Below are positions 37,737-46,409 of a stretch of DNA of 64,000 nt, one piece after another. Under the pieces are notes generated by a model. The model had not been told where the DNA came from, did not search any database, and saw only the letters and a program-made list of their open reading frames with translations. The stretch is taken from contig QIAM01000065.1 of assembly GCA_003225555.1 (NCBI GenBank), positions 86,347 through 150,346 on the forward strand, given 5' to 3'. Each line of letters opens with the position of its first letter. Positions within the stretch are counted from its first letter, which is position 1. The position numbers and the translations under genes are program-made. This DNA is from Acidobacteriota bacterium (lineage in GTDB: Bacteria > Acidobacteriota > Terriglobia > Terriglobales > Acidobacteriaceae).

Positions 37737-37780
37737 ACTTGACGTCGCGGCGGCAGCGCGTAATCATCGTGAGCTGCCTT

Positions 37781-37874
37781 GTAGCGCCGGCAACCTGCCG
37801 GCTGTCCCGAGGGCGTCTCGCCCTCGGAGCCGCGGGCGAGGACGCCCGCCGGACAGCCGCCGGGACGGCGCTAC
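37781..37874. repeat. compound palindromic repeat (family A core)
   Basis: GTAGCGCCG (37781-37789) pairs with CGGCGCTAC (37866-37874). Nested inside are GGCTGTCC...GGACAGCC and two more GC-rich hairpins (GAGGGCG-TCT-CGCCCTC and GGGCGAGGACGCCC). The whole 94-base element can fold as a cruciform. It lies between the cstA partner and gamma-glutamyltransferase and shares the GACAGCC core with 16829 and 42085. Confidence 0.75.
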
Positions 37875-37918
37875 TCTGCGACACGGCAACGTACTGATAC
37901 TTCGAGTAGAGGTCTTCG

Positions 37919-39745
37919 ATGATTAAGGCGCGCAACGTACAGCGAGTGATCGGCGCTTCTATAGCGCTGATGGTTCTATTGCTGGCGTCCGATTCCTTGT
38001 GCCAGAGCGATGAACCGGGCCAAACCATGCGACCGGTGATCCGCGGAACCCACGCCGCCATCTCCTCCATGAAACCGCAGGCCACCGATGCGGGCCGCCA
38101 GATTCTGCAGGCAGGGGGCAATGCATTCGATGCTGCCGTCGCAGGCCAGGCCGCGCTGGGCATCACCGATTTCCCCATGAACGGTATGGGCAGCGACGCT
38201 GTAGTGCTCGTCTACAACGCGCGCGAAAAAAAGGTGTACTCGGTGAACGCCGAACCCCGCGCGCCCAAGCTCGCGACCATTGAATGGTACGAGAAGAACA
38301 ACGGCGGCAAATTGCCGGATAGTGACGGCCTGCTTGCGGGCGGTCTGCCGGGCGTCGTGGACGCCTGGTACATCTTGCTAGATCGCTGGGGCACGATGAG
38401 TTTCGCGCAGGTTCTTCAGCCCGCCATGGACCTGGCAGAGAACGGCTTTCCGCTCAGCGAAGCCGCGGCCTCCCAGATCGCCGACGAGAACAAAATCCTG
38501 AAGTACCCGACCACCGTCAAAATCTATCTGCCGGACGGCCACGTGCCAGAAGCTGGCGACATTCTGCGGAACCCCGATCTGGCCCGCACGCTGAGAAAGT
38601 TAGTCGAAGCCGAAAAGGCGAACGCATCGAAAGGGCGCCACGAAGCCCTGAAAGCCGCACGCGACCGCTTCTACAAGGGCGACATCGCTCGTGAACTCGC
38701 CGCCTTCTCCGAAGTCAACGGCGGCCTGTTCCGTTACAACGATTTCGCCGAATATACTGCCGAAGTTGAGACGCCTGTCTCCATCAGCTACCGCGGCTAT
38801 CAGGTCTACAAGAATCCCTCGGCGAGCCAAGGCCCCGCAGAACTGATCGCGCTCAACTTGATTGAGGGATACGACCTGAAAGCTCTCGGCCACAACAGCG
38901 CCGACTTTCTTCATGTCAGTGTCGAGGCCTTAAAACTCGCGATGGCCGACCGCGAGAAATTCCTCGGCGACATGAACTTCATCAAAATTCCCTACGATGG
39001 CCTGCTCTCCAAGGACTATGCCCGCGAGCGCCGCAAGCTCATCGATTCCAGCAAAGCATCGCTTGAGCTGCGACCGGGCTCTCCGGAGAAGTTCGCGGGC
39101 AATTCATCTCTGCTCGACCGTCCCGTTCACGCCGTTCTCGACGGCGATGCCAGCCACAACGGCGACACCAGCTACATCGCAGTGGTCGACAAAGACCGCA
39201 ACATGGTGAGCTTCGAGCCCAGCCTGCATAGCGAATTCGGCACGGGCGTCGTGATGGGGAACACTGGCCTGATCTTCAACTGCCGAGGTGACTACTACTC
39301 GCTGGTCCGCGGCGAAGCCAACGCTCTCGAGCCCGGCAAACGCCCGCGCAGCACGCTGCAGAGCACGCTGGTGATGAAAGATGGCGAGCCTTACGCGATC
39401 CTGGGCAGCCCCGGCGGCGACGATCAGGTAATGCGCACCATGCAGACGCTCATCAACGTCGTAGACTTCGGCATGAACATTCAGCAGGCGATTGAAGCCC
39501 CACGCTGGTCCTCGCGCAGCTTTCCTGCATCGCCGTTCCCGCACACCATGTATCCCGGAGACATGTCGGTCGAGGCGCGAATCCCAGAAGCCACGCAGAA
39601 AGCGCTGGCCGCGCGCGGCCATGAATTGCGCGTAGCCCCCGCGTGGTCCATCGGATCGAACGCAGGTATCATCATCGACGCGAAGACCGGCGTACTCAGC
39701 GCAGGCGCCGACCCGCGGGTCGACGCATACGCATGGGCGTGGTAA
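37919..39745 (+). CDS. ggt: gamma-glutamyltransferase
   Basis: 608 residues with a signal peptide (hydrophobic 10-26). The large-subunit signatures are ATDAGRQILQAGGNAFDAAVA and GLPGVVDAWYILLDRWG. The self-cleavage site is GDTSYIAVVDKDRNMVS, with Thr417 as N-terminal nucleophile of the small subunit. PRSTLQSTLVMKDGEP and LGSPGGDDQ follow. The enzyme transfers or hydrolyses gamma-glutamyl groups of glutathione in the periplasm. The usual Thr-Thr is Thr-Ser here, which also occurs in diverse homologues. It is preceded by AGAGG and a large palindrome. Confidence 0.93.
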   Translation: MIKARNVQRVIGASIALMVLLLASDSLCQSDEPGQTMRPVIRGTHAAISSMKPQATDAGRQILQAGGNAFDAAVAGQAALGITDFPMNGMGSDAVVLVYNAREKKVYSVNAEPRAPKLATIEWYEKNNGGKLPDSDGLLAGGLPGVVDAWYILLDRWGTMSFAQVLQPAMDLAENGFPLSEAAASQIADENKILKYPTTVKIYLPDGHVPEAGDILRNPDLARTLRKLVEAEKANASKGRHEALKAARDRFYKGDIARELAAFSEVNGGLFRYNDFAEYTAEVETPVSISYRGYQVYKNPSASQGPAELIALNLIEGYDLKALGHNSADFLHVSVEALKLAMADREKFLGDMNFIKIPYDGLLSKDYARERRKLIDSSKASLELRPGSPEKFAGNSSLLDRPVHAVLDGDASHNGDTSYIAVVDKDRNMVSFEPSLHSEFGTGVVMGNTGLIFNCRGDYYSLVRGEANALEPGKRPRSTLQSTLVMKDGEPYAILGSPGGDDQVMRTMQTLINVVDFGMNIQQAIEAPRWSSRSFPASPFPHTMYPGDMSVEARIPEATQKALAARGHELRVAPAWSIGSNAGIIIDAKTGVLSAGADPRVDAYAWAW

Positions 39746-39831
39746 GTATCACGCGGCGCAGAGGGAAAGCATCTACTGCATAGTTTCTGTAGCCTGTTTC
39801 CCCAATCGGGTTCGCGTGATTCGCAATTGGC

Positions 39832-39900
39832 TTTGAAAGGGCACGGCTTCCAGCCGTGCCGCCAGGAGTCCTCAAGAAATCAGGGCTTTAGCCCCTGAGG
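39832..39900. repeat. palindromic repeat, family B
   Basis: TTTGAAAGGGCACGGCTTCC begins the unit. GGCACGGCT (39840-39848) pairs with AGCCGTGCC (39852-39860), and a second hairpin around CAGGGCTTTAGCCCCTGAGG closes it. The same TTTGAAAGGGC...CTTTAGC order occurs at 42188 and 62919. Confidence 0.75.
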
Positions 39901-39954
39901 TAGCACGACGCCAGCGCAGGCTATTTCACGAAGCACTCTTAGGGGAAAAACCAC

Positions 39955-42045
39955 ATGAGCAAACAAACGCTTGGTTGGATGACAGCAAGCATCCTGGTCG
40001 GAATAACGATTGCTCTGCATCTATTGGCCGACAGCCCCGCGAAACTCGGCAACGTCACGGAAGCAAGACTAACGTCCGAAGCCGACGACGGCAGCAACTG
40101 GCTACTCAACGGCCGTACCTTTGACGAACAGCATTTCAGCCCGCTGAAACAGATCACCGACAAGAATGCCAGCACCCTAGGGCTCGCCTGGTCGCTGGAC
40201 ATAGACAGCGCCATGGGCGTGGTCGCCGAACCTCTCGTCGTCGACGGCGTGATCTACGTCAGCGCTCCGCTGTCGAAGGTGTATGCCATTGAAGCAACCA
40301 CTGGCAAGCTGCTGTGGAAGTTCGATCCCAAAGTCCGCCTAAACCAGGCCATCAACGGATCCTACTCAGCGCGCACCAATGCGGGCGTCGCCGTGTGGGC
40401 CGGCAAAGTGTACGTTGGCACCGGCGACTGTCGGCTCGTAGCGATCGATGCCGCTTTTGGAAGCCAGGTGTGGGAAGCCTCGGTCTGTGATGCAACTCAA
40501 ACCGGCATCACCGGAGCCCCTCACGTGGCCAAAGGCAAAGTGTTCATGGGATACAACGGCTCCGACGACGGCGTGCGGGGATCCCTCGTCGCTTACGACG
40601 CCGAAACCGGAAAGGAAGCCTGGCGCTTCTGGACCGTTCCCGGCGACCCGTTCAAACCGTTTGAAACGAAAGCTCTGGAGATGGCCGCAAAGAGCTGGTC
40701 CGGCAAGGACTCCTGGAAGGTCGGAGGAGGCGATGCCTGGACCGCGATCACCTACGATCCCGTGACCGACCTCGTCATCTTCGGTACCGCCGGCGCTGGC
40801 GTCGATTACGGGGAACTCGAAAACATCAAAGTCAGTGGAGACAAACTCTTCGCCGGATGTATTATCGCCGTCAAAGCCGACACCGGCGAATACGTCTGGC
40901 ACTTCCAGACCAGCGCTCCCGGCCTGCAGACCGAGAACAATCACATCGTCATAGCCGATCTTGCCATGAACGGCGAGAAGCGTCACGTCGCCATGACCGT
41001 ACCGAAGAATGGATTTTTCTACGTTCTCGATGCGAAGACAGGAAAGCTTCTCTCTGCGAAGCCGCTAGTGAAAACAGCATGGGCTACTTCGGTTGATCTC
41101 CAAACCGGAAAGGCCATCGAGATCCCGCGCTCCAAGGGCGGAGGCCGCCAGTGGACCGTTCACAACTGGTGGCCCATGAGCTACAACTCTCAGATTGGCC
41201 TCGTATACGTGCCGGCAACAGACCGCCAGGAGGGAACACACACCGAAGTCGAATCCGGCGAATGGATGCGAGGCACGCAAGGCAAGCTCATCGCGTGGGA
41301 TCCGGTGAGCCAATCCGCCCGCTGGACGGTAGAAGAGCCCATCGCCACCAACGGAGGCGTGCTCTCAACCGCCGGCAACCTGGTGTTCCAAGGTCAGGGC
41401 AACGGCGAATTCGCAGCCTACGCAGCCGACAGCGGGAAGAAAGTATGGTCAATCCAAACCGGTTCGGCGATTGACTCGGTGCCAGTCACGTTCGCCGTGA
41501 ATGGCGATCAGTACCTCCTCACACCCGTAGGTTGGGGTTCCGGTTCCAGACTCTTCGCCCCCGCATGGACGATGGCAACACCTCAATCCAAGCGCGGCCC
41601 GACCCGTTTACTGGCCTTCAAACTCGGCGCAACGACGCCGTTTCCCACACCTCCTGACGTAGTACCACCGGTGCCGAAGCCTCCGCAGCAAACTGCCAGC
41701 AAAGAAACCATCGCCCATGGCAAAATGCTCTACCGCAAATTCGTGTGTGACGGCTGCCATTCTCCCGACACCGACGGAAGCGGCGCCTGGGTACTCGACG
41801 GCGCCATCCCCGATCTGCGCTACGCTCCTCTCGAAGTTCATGAGGACTGGTACGCCATCGTTCTCGCAGGCACGCACTGGGACCAGGGAATGCCCGGCTT
41901 CGCGAACCCTCCGAAGTTCGCCTTCCCCCATTTAAAGATGACACCGCCAGACGCAGACGCCCTCCACGCCTACGTGATCGACGAGGCGTGGAAGGCATAT
42001 AACCACGAACAGAAACAACCGGAATCAGCCAAGCGAACACACTAG
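39955..42045 (+). CDS. PQQ-dependent quinohaemoprotein alcohol dehydrogenase
   Basis: 696 residues with an N-terminal hydrophobic signal (10-24). The eight-bladed propeller contains SNWLLNGRTFDEQHFSPLKQ, tryptophan-docking repeats such as VYAIEATTGKLLWKFD, and the GGGDAWTAITYDP region. A C-terminal cytochrome c domain has CDGCHS (Cys598, Cys601, His602) with a late GMPGF Met. This is the type II quinohaemoprotein plan: alcohol or aldehyde oxidation in the periplasm, with electrons passed through its own haem. The vicinal Cys-Cys typical near the active site (WEASVCDATQ here has one) was not seen. Confidence 0.88.
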   Translation: MSKQTLGWMTASILVGITIALHLLADSPAKLGNVTEARLTSEADDGSNWLLNGRTFDEQHFSPLKQITDKNASTLGLAWSLDIDSAMGVVAEPLVVDGVIYVSAPLSKVYAIEATTGKLLWKFDPKVRLNQAINGSYSARTNAGVAVWAGKVYVGTGDCRLVAIDAAFGSQVWEASVCDATQTGITGAPHVAKGKVFMGYNGSDDGVRGSLVAYDAETGKEAWRFWTVPGDPFKPFETKALEMAAKSWSGKDSWKVGGGDAWTAITYDPVTDLVIFGTAGAGVDYGELENIKVSGDKLFAGCIIAVKADTGEYVWHFQTSAPGLQTENNHIVIADLAMNGEKRHVAMTVPKNGFFYVLDAKTGKLLSAKPLVKTAWATSVDLQTGKAIEIPRSKGGGRQWTVHNWWPMSYNSQIGLVYVPATDRQEGTHTEVESGEWMRGTQGKLIAWDPVSQSARWTVEEPIATNGGVLSTAGNLVFQGQGNGEFAAYAADSGKKVWSIQTGSAIDSVPVTFAVNGDQYLLTPVGWGSGSRLFAPAWTMATPQSKRGPTRLLAFKLGATTPFPTPPDVVPPVPKPPQQTASKETIAHGKMLYRKFVCDGCHSPDTDGSGAWVLDGAIPDLRYAPLEVHEDWYAIVLAGTHWDQGMPGFANPPKFAFPHLKMTPPDADALHAYVIDEAWKAYNHEQKQPESAKRTH

Positions 42046-42084
42046 AGCGGAGTCAGAGCCATGCATCCGAAAGTGCTCATGTGG

Positions 42085-42127
42085 GGACAGCCGCCCTCGG
42101 CTGTCCAACCGGGCGTGGCCCGGTGGT
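42085..42127. repeat. palindromic repeat, family A
   Basis: GGACAGCCG (42085-42093) pairs with CGGCTGTCC (42098-42106), followed by ACCGGGC-GTG-GCCCGGT (42108-42124). The structure matches the copy at 16829. Confidence 0.75.
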
Positions 42128-42187
42128 GTGTACTCACCCTGCCCGCCGTTCGATAGCAGTCTGAGGAAAACTCGATCAGTGACTCCG

Positions 42188-42256
42188 TTTTGAAAGGGCG
42201 CGGCTTCAGCCGCGCCACTACCTGTCCCCGCGACGTGCGCTTTAGCGCCTAAGGGC
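42188..42256. repeat. palindromic repeat, family B
   Basis: TTTTGAAAGGGCGCGGCTTC starts the unit. GGCGCGGCT (42197-42205) pairs with AGCCGCGCC (42208-42216). A second small hairpin with GCGCTTTAGCGC (42238-42249) follows. It lies upstream of ruvC, just after a family A copy. Confidence 0.75.
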
Positions 42257-42344
42257 GACCTGCTTAGACTTCTGGTTCGCCGTCGTTCACCCCTGCTCGC
42301 TGATCCCTAGGATCTCTAGGCCTTCCGCGATACACTGCACACAC

Positions 42345-42857
42345 ATGCGAGTGTTGGGCATCGATTGCGGCGGAGAATACACCGGCTACGGCGTGGTCGA
42401 CCTTCATCCCCATGGAAAGTTGTGTTGTATCACTTGTGGCGCCATCAAGCTCTCCTCGCGAGAAGCTCTTCCACGACGCCTGTCCACAATCTTCATCCAG
42501 CTAGGCGAAATCATTGCCGAGCATCACCCCGATCAGGTTGCCATCGAAGAAGTCTTCTATGCCCTGAACGTGAAGTCTGCTCTGAAGCTGGGCCAGGTTC
42601 GCGGCGTCGCCATGCTGGCCGCGGCGACCGCGGGCCTGGAAGTTGCCGAATATTCTCCCCTGACGATCAAGTCTTCGGTGGTCGGCTACGGACGTGCCGA
42701 GAAGCAACAAGTCCAGAGCATGGTGACACGCCTGCTCGAACTGACCGAGCCGCCTGAACCAATGGACGCTTCCGACGCCCTGGCCATCGCCATCTGCCAC
42801 CTGCACACCGCCGGCACGCTCGAACGGCAGCGTGTGGCCAAAGTGATCGCGGTGTGA
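42345..42857 (+). CDS. ruvC: Holliday junction resolvase RuvC
   Basis: 170 residues, normal RuvC length. Catalytic acids are Asp7 in LGIDCGGEYTGYG, Glu about 67 in AIEEVFYALNVKSALKLGQ, and two Asp in PMDASDALAIAICH. It cleaves four-way junctions in recombination with RuvAB, which are not in this window. The GSRxxTGYG loop is replaced by GGEYTGYG. Confidence 0.95.
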   Translation: MRVLGIDCGGEYTGYGVVDLHPHGKLCCITCGAIKLSSREALPRRLSTIFIQLGEIIAEHHPDQVAIEEVFYALNVKSALKLGQVRGVAMLAAATAGLEVAEYSPLTIKSSVVGYGRAEKQQVQSMVTRLLELTEPPEPMDASDALAIAICHLHTAGTLERQRVAKVIAV

Positions 42858-42918
42858 ACATGTCTCGTGATGCCACTCTCTCGCCAATCAAGCAATCCCT
42901 TTGGCATAATTTCTCTGC

Positions 42919-43593
42919 ATGACTCGATCCGCGCCGACCCTGCTCGCACTTGTAATCGGTGTCTGGATGTGTGTGGCGCCAGCAATCGCCGCGGATCCAG
43001 CAACGGTCACCTTCTCTCTCGATTTTCCCAACTCCGACCCCGAGCACTACACCATCTCCGTTAACTCCGACGGCCACGCCAAGTATGAGTGTTTAGCAAA
43101 AGTCTCCCGGGATTCCGACGAGCGCGAACCCTACCAGACTGAATTTGACCTGAGCTCCGCTTCCAGGGCCCGCGTTTTTGATCTCGCTGCCCAAGCCCGC
43201 TACTTCTCCGGCAAAATCGACTCGGGTAATAACAAGCTCGCATTTACCGGCTCAAAAAAGCTGGTCTACCGGGACGGCCAGCGCAACAGCGTTGCCAGCT
43301 ATAACTACTCCACCGTTCCATCTGTGCAACAGCTCACGGCGTTCTTCCAGAGCATGGCTGCGACGCTCGACTACGGGCGGCGCCTCACCTATTACCACCG
43401 CTATCAAAAGTTGGCTCTCGACGAAGAATTGAAGCGCATGGAGATGCAGGCGAAGAACAATGAACTCAGCGAGTTGCGGGCAATCCATGAAGTCTTAAAG
43501 CAGATCATCGAAGACTCCTCGGTCATCAATGTGGTGCGAGCACGCGCACAAAGGCTGGTGGAAATGGGGAACAACAATACCCCGGGTCGCTAA
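42919..43593 (+). CDS. secreted protein of unknown function
   Basis: 224 residues. A signal peptide (LLALVIGVWMCVAPAIAAD) is clear. The body begins with a beta-rich domain (TVTFSLDFPNSDPEHYTISV) and passes at about residue 150 into a charged helical stretch (YHRYQKLALDEELKRMEMQA) and a C-terminal helix. No family was recognised. It follows ruvC by 61 bases on the same strand and precedes another exported protein. Confidence 0.75.
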   Translation: MTRSAPTLLALVIGVWMCVAPAIAADPATVTFSLDFPNSDPEHYTISVNSDGHAKYECLAKVSRDSDEREPYQTEFDLSSASRARVFDLAAQARYFSGKIDSGNNKLAFTGSKKLVYRDGQRNSVASYNYSTVPSVQQLTAFFQSMAATLDYGRRLTYYHRYQKLALDEELKRMEMQAKNNELSELRAIHEVLKQIIEDSSVINVVRARAQRLVEMGNNNTPGR

Positions 43594-43709
43594 CGTTTCA
43601 ATATTTCGCCCTTCGCTTGGCTGCCCAGATCGTGGTGGGGAGACTCACCTTTTACAACTCCCCGCCTGAAACCGTGTTCTAATAAGCAGGGAACTCACAG
43701 GGGGCTGCT

Positions 43710-45047
43710 ATGTCCCGAAACAAATTTGCTCTGGCGGTTTTGACGGTCTCAGCCTGCGCGCTTCTGGCGCTGCCCGCTCTGGCTGATTCGCAGGCACGCA
43801 TCGTTCGCTTGAGCGACGTGCAGGGTTCGGTCCAGATCGATAAGAACACCGGCGTGGGATTTGAGAATGCATTTCTCAATCTTCCGATCACCCAAGGCAC
43901 ACAGATTCGCACCCGCGACACTGGCCGCGCCGAAATCGAGTTCGAAGACGGCAGCACCATGCGCCTGACTCCGAACACCAGCGTGCAGTTCAGCACGCTC
44001 GGCGGCGACGATTCTGGCAAACACATCTCCATAATCAACCTCGTTGAGGGGATGACCTACGTCAACTGGCTGGGCAAAGACCGGCTCACACTGAACTTCT
44101 CCCGCGAAAAGGTCGAGATCGAACGCGCGACTCACTTCCGCGTCGAGACTTCGCCGAACGCAGCAAAGTTCGCCGTCTTCAAAGGCGATGTTGAGGTCGA
44201 AGGTCCCAACGGCAAAGTGATCGTCAAAAAGAGGAAGGAAGTCGCGTTCGATGCCAGCAGCGATCAGACGCCTGAGCTGGCCAACCTGGAGGAATCCCCG
44301 CTGGACTCATGGGACAAGGAGTCCATCGACTATCACCAGCAGTACGCCAAAAATAATTCCTCGCCCTACGGATACGGCGCCAGCGATCTCGGCTACTACG
44401 GCAACTACACTAACGTCCCCGGCTACGGCATGATGTGGCAGCCCTACTTCACCGGCGTCGGTTGGGATCCGTTCATGGACGGCGCCTGGTCCTGGTATCC
44501 CGGATTCGGCTACATGTTCGTGTCATCCTATCCCTGGGGCTGGATGCCTTACCGCTATGGGAACTGGATGTTCGTCTCCGGCTACGGCTGGATGTGGCAA
44601 CCCGGCTATTGGAATAGCTGGAGCAACGTTCCGCGCTACGCCGGAAACCCGCCCGTCCGCTTCCACCCGCCGGTCGCACCGACTGGAGCTGTTAGCACAG
44701 TGGTTGTAGGCAGAGGCGGCCCAGTGCATGTAGGGGCAATGCCGTCGCGTGTAATCGTCAGCAGCGGTTCCGCGGGAATCGGGATTGCTCGAGGCTCGCT
44801 GGGCAATCTTGGACACTTGAACACCCAAGTGGCTAAGCGAGGCCCGGTTGCAGTCCAGCCAACACCACAGTTCTCAGCCCGATCGAACAGGGGTAGCGGC
44901 TTTGGCGGTGGCTCTGGCGGCTCTGACGCTTCTCGGTCCAATGCGAGCTCCAGCAGCACGGGCGCAGGACGAAGCGCGAGTGCGCCAGCTCGCTCGAGCG
45001 CACCGAGTGCTCCATCTCGATCGAGCGCTCCCTCGCCGCACCGGTAA
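43710..45047 (+). CDS. exported FecR-domain protein with YXXP/Gly-rich tail
   Basis: 445 residues with a signal peptide (LTVSACALLALPALA). Residues 30-170 form a FecR-type domain: VRLSDVQGSVQID, TQIRTRDTGRAEIEFEDGS, MRLTPNTSVQFSTL. The middle (about 215-305) is dominated by Gly, Tyr, Trp and Pro repeats (MMWQPYFTGVGWDPFMDG, WGWMPYRYGNW). The last 120 residues are Ser/Ala/Gly-rich and low-complexity. Similar proteins are frequent in Acidobacteriota; they are thought to be surface-exposed, but no function is established. A strong terminator lies 22 bases after the stop. Confidence 0.85.
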   Translation: MSRNKFALAVLTVSACALLALPALADSQARIVRLSDVQGSVQIDKNTGVGFENAFLNLPITQGTQIRTRDTGRAEIEFEDGSTMRLTPNTSVQFSTLGGDDSGKHISIINLVEGMTYVNWLGKDRLTLNFSREKVEIERATHFRVETSPNAAKFAVFKGDVEVEGPNGKVIVKKRKEVAFDASSDQTPELANLEESPLDSWDKESIDYHQQYAKNNSSPYGYGASDLGYYGNYTNVPGYGMMWQPYFTGVGWDPFMDGAWSWYPGFGYMFVSSYPWGWMPYRYGNWMFVSGYGWMWQPGYWNSWSNVPRYAGNPPVRFHPPVAPTGAVSTVVVGRGGPVHVGAMPSRVIVSSGSAGIGIARGSLGNLGHLNTQVAKRGPVAVQPTPQFSARSNRGSGFGGGSGGSDASRSNASSSSTGAGRSASAPARSSAPSAPSRSSAPSPHR

Positions 45048-45068
45048 GAGTTCGCCTGTAAGGAATTG

Positions 45069-45099
45069 GGCGGCCCCTGAAAGGGCCGCCTTTTCTCTT
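45069..45099 (+). terminator. rho-independent terminator
   Basis: GGCGGCCC (45069-45076) pairs with GGGCCGCC (45083-45090) around the loop CTGAAA, followed by TTTTCTCTT. It ends the FecR-domain gene. Confidence 0.85.
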
Positions 45100-45125
45100 G
45101 TCGCTCGAGTTGGAGATCGCCACTT

Positions 45126-45552
45126 ACTGTAGTAATCGGGAGTCCCTACGAAGCCATCAACTCCAAGTATGCGCAGGGCGCAGCTTTATATATTCGTCAA
45201 GCCCACAACTGGCTGGACCAACATGATTCCAACGGCGACACTCACGGCGTCCGACGGCGCCGCAAGCGACTGGTTGGGTTATGCTGTCGCGGTCAGCGCC
45301 GACCGAATTGTGACGGGGGCACCGTTTGCCGCCATTGGTTCCCACGCCACGCGGCAGGGTGCGGCCTATACGTTTATGAAACCGTCGACCGGCTGGAAGA
45401 CAACCTCGCACTTCGATGCAAAGGTAAACGCGTCAGATGGGGCGAAGGATGACGAGTTCGGGTGGTCCCCGTCCATCAGCGGGACCATGCTAGTGGTTGG
45501 CGCACCCGGCGCCACTTCGCAGCACGGGGCAGCATATCTCTTCGGACAGTGA
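45126..45552 (+). pseudogene. truncated, frameshifted FG-GAP repeat protein
   Basis: FG-GAP-like text starts without a start codon at TVVIGSPYEAINSKYAQGAA and then breaks. The continuation YIFVKPTTGWTNM, GYAVAVSADRIVTGAPF, GAAYTFMKPSTGW and LVVGAPGATSQHGAAYLFG is one frame further, ending at 45552. A single extra T in GCAGCTTTATA explains the shift. An open reading can begin at the ATG at 45169, but it would start inside a repeat. FG-GAP repeats form beta-propellers in adhesion-type proteins, usually several hundred residues long; only about 140 remain. It is most likely a gene remnant. Confidence 0.7.
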
Positions 45553-45687
45553 GCCATCGTCTCGCCACCGGTCTGCTAATCCGCCTCGGAATCAGCATTG
45601 GTGCTTGTGGCCAACTTTTTAGAGCCGGATCACGCCTCGTTTGACGCCGGTGGCTTAGGTTCGGTTTTGCCTGGAGTGGTCTGGGGT

Positions 45688-46106
45688 TTATCGGTCGGGG
45701 CGTTGGGTTTCAGTGCTAAGAATATGAAGTTTCTCTTCCGCGACAGAATTGTCGATTTTGGTTATTGGGATGTAGGCCTGATTCTTGTCTATGCGGAAGT
45801 GAATTACATCTCCGATTTGCAGCTTCTTGCTCCCGCCGCATTCCTCGCCCATCGAACCGAACAACGGCTTATGGCCGCACTCCAACAGGTAGGATTTCGC
45901 GTTGGTCACAACTGTGTAAGTGTGGGCATGTTGGTGCTGGCTGTTTACGACCCATTCGGTGAGGCCGGTTGCCACACTCTTGCCTTCTTCCGGGTAGGTC
46001 TTGGGCTCTTTGTTTGCAAAGGCGGTTACGGACAGCATACCCAGTGCCAGAATGAAAAGTCCCAGACGGCCAGTGCGCGTGTTCCAGGTTGCCGATCATG
46101 CTGCAT
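45688..46106 (-). pseudogene. small exported protein with a frameshift in the signal peptide
   Basis: The minus strand from 46038 encodes MLSVTAFANKEPKTYPEEGK and a compact C-terminal domain, but no ribosome-binding site precedes that ATG. In the same frame a typical signal core (RTGRLGLFILALG) lies directly upstream, without a start codon. An ATG at 46106 with a good GGGAGG site is in a neighbouring frame and reads MQHDRQPG before running off. One missing base near 46085-46100 would join them into a normal signal peptide plus an 110-residue protein with two Cys (LLECGHKP, GEECGGSKK). It may be a young pseudogene or a sequence error; function unknown. Confidence 0.5.
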
Positions 46107-46120
46107 CGCGTAATCCTCCC

Positions 46121-46409
46121 GAATCCGGCGGGAACCAGATGAACGCCAGACGCGCGTTTTGCGTGTGAAGTTATGTCACTGGCACTCTGCTGGCGATTTG
46201 CATAGCGGGGGCATATCCGGGAGTCAAACATCAAAGAACAAGCCAGTGTAATTTGAACTTGGCCGGGCGAGAAGCGCATAGAACCGGCCCCGAAAACATG
46301 CACACTTGTTGGGCACCTCTGCGCTTGCCAAGGTGACTCGCAGAGAATGGGGTCTCTGGCCCTTAACACATTGTGGATGTTAGACTGCGCAAGCTTCCGG
46401 GGATCAAGC
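46121..46409. other. intergenic region upstream of the CocE-type hydrolase
   Basis: About 290 bases between divergent genes. No strong promoter match, repeat, RNA or short reading frame with conserved character was seen. The hydrolase promoter is presumably here. Confidence 0.3.

Noticed and set aside
37781..42256. Possible CRISPR array from the clustered palindromes
   Set aside because: The repeats belong to two different families, are kilobases apart and lack regular spacers or cas genes.
45598..46113. 171-residue open frame on the plus strand
   Set aside because: It is antisense to the exported small protein, whose mature domain reads more like a real protein; no start signal.
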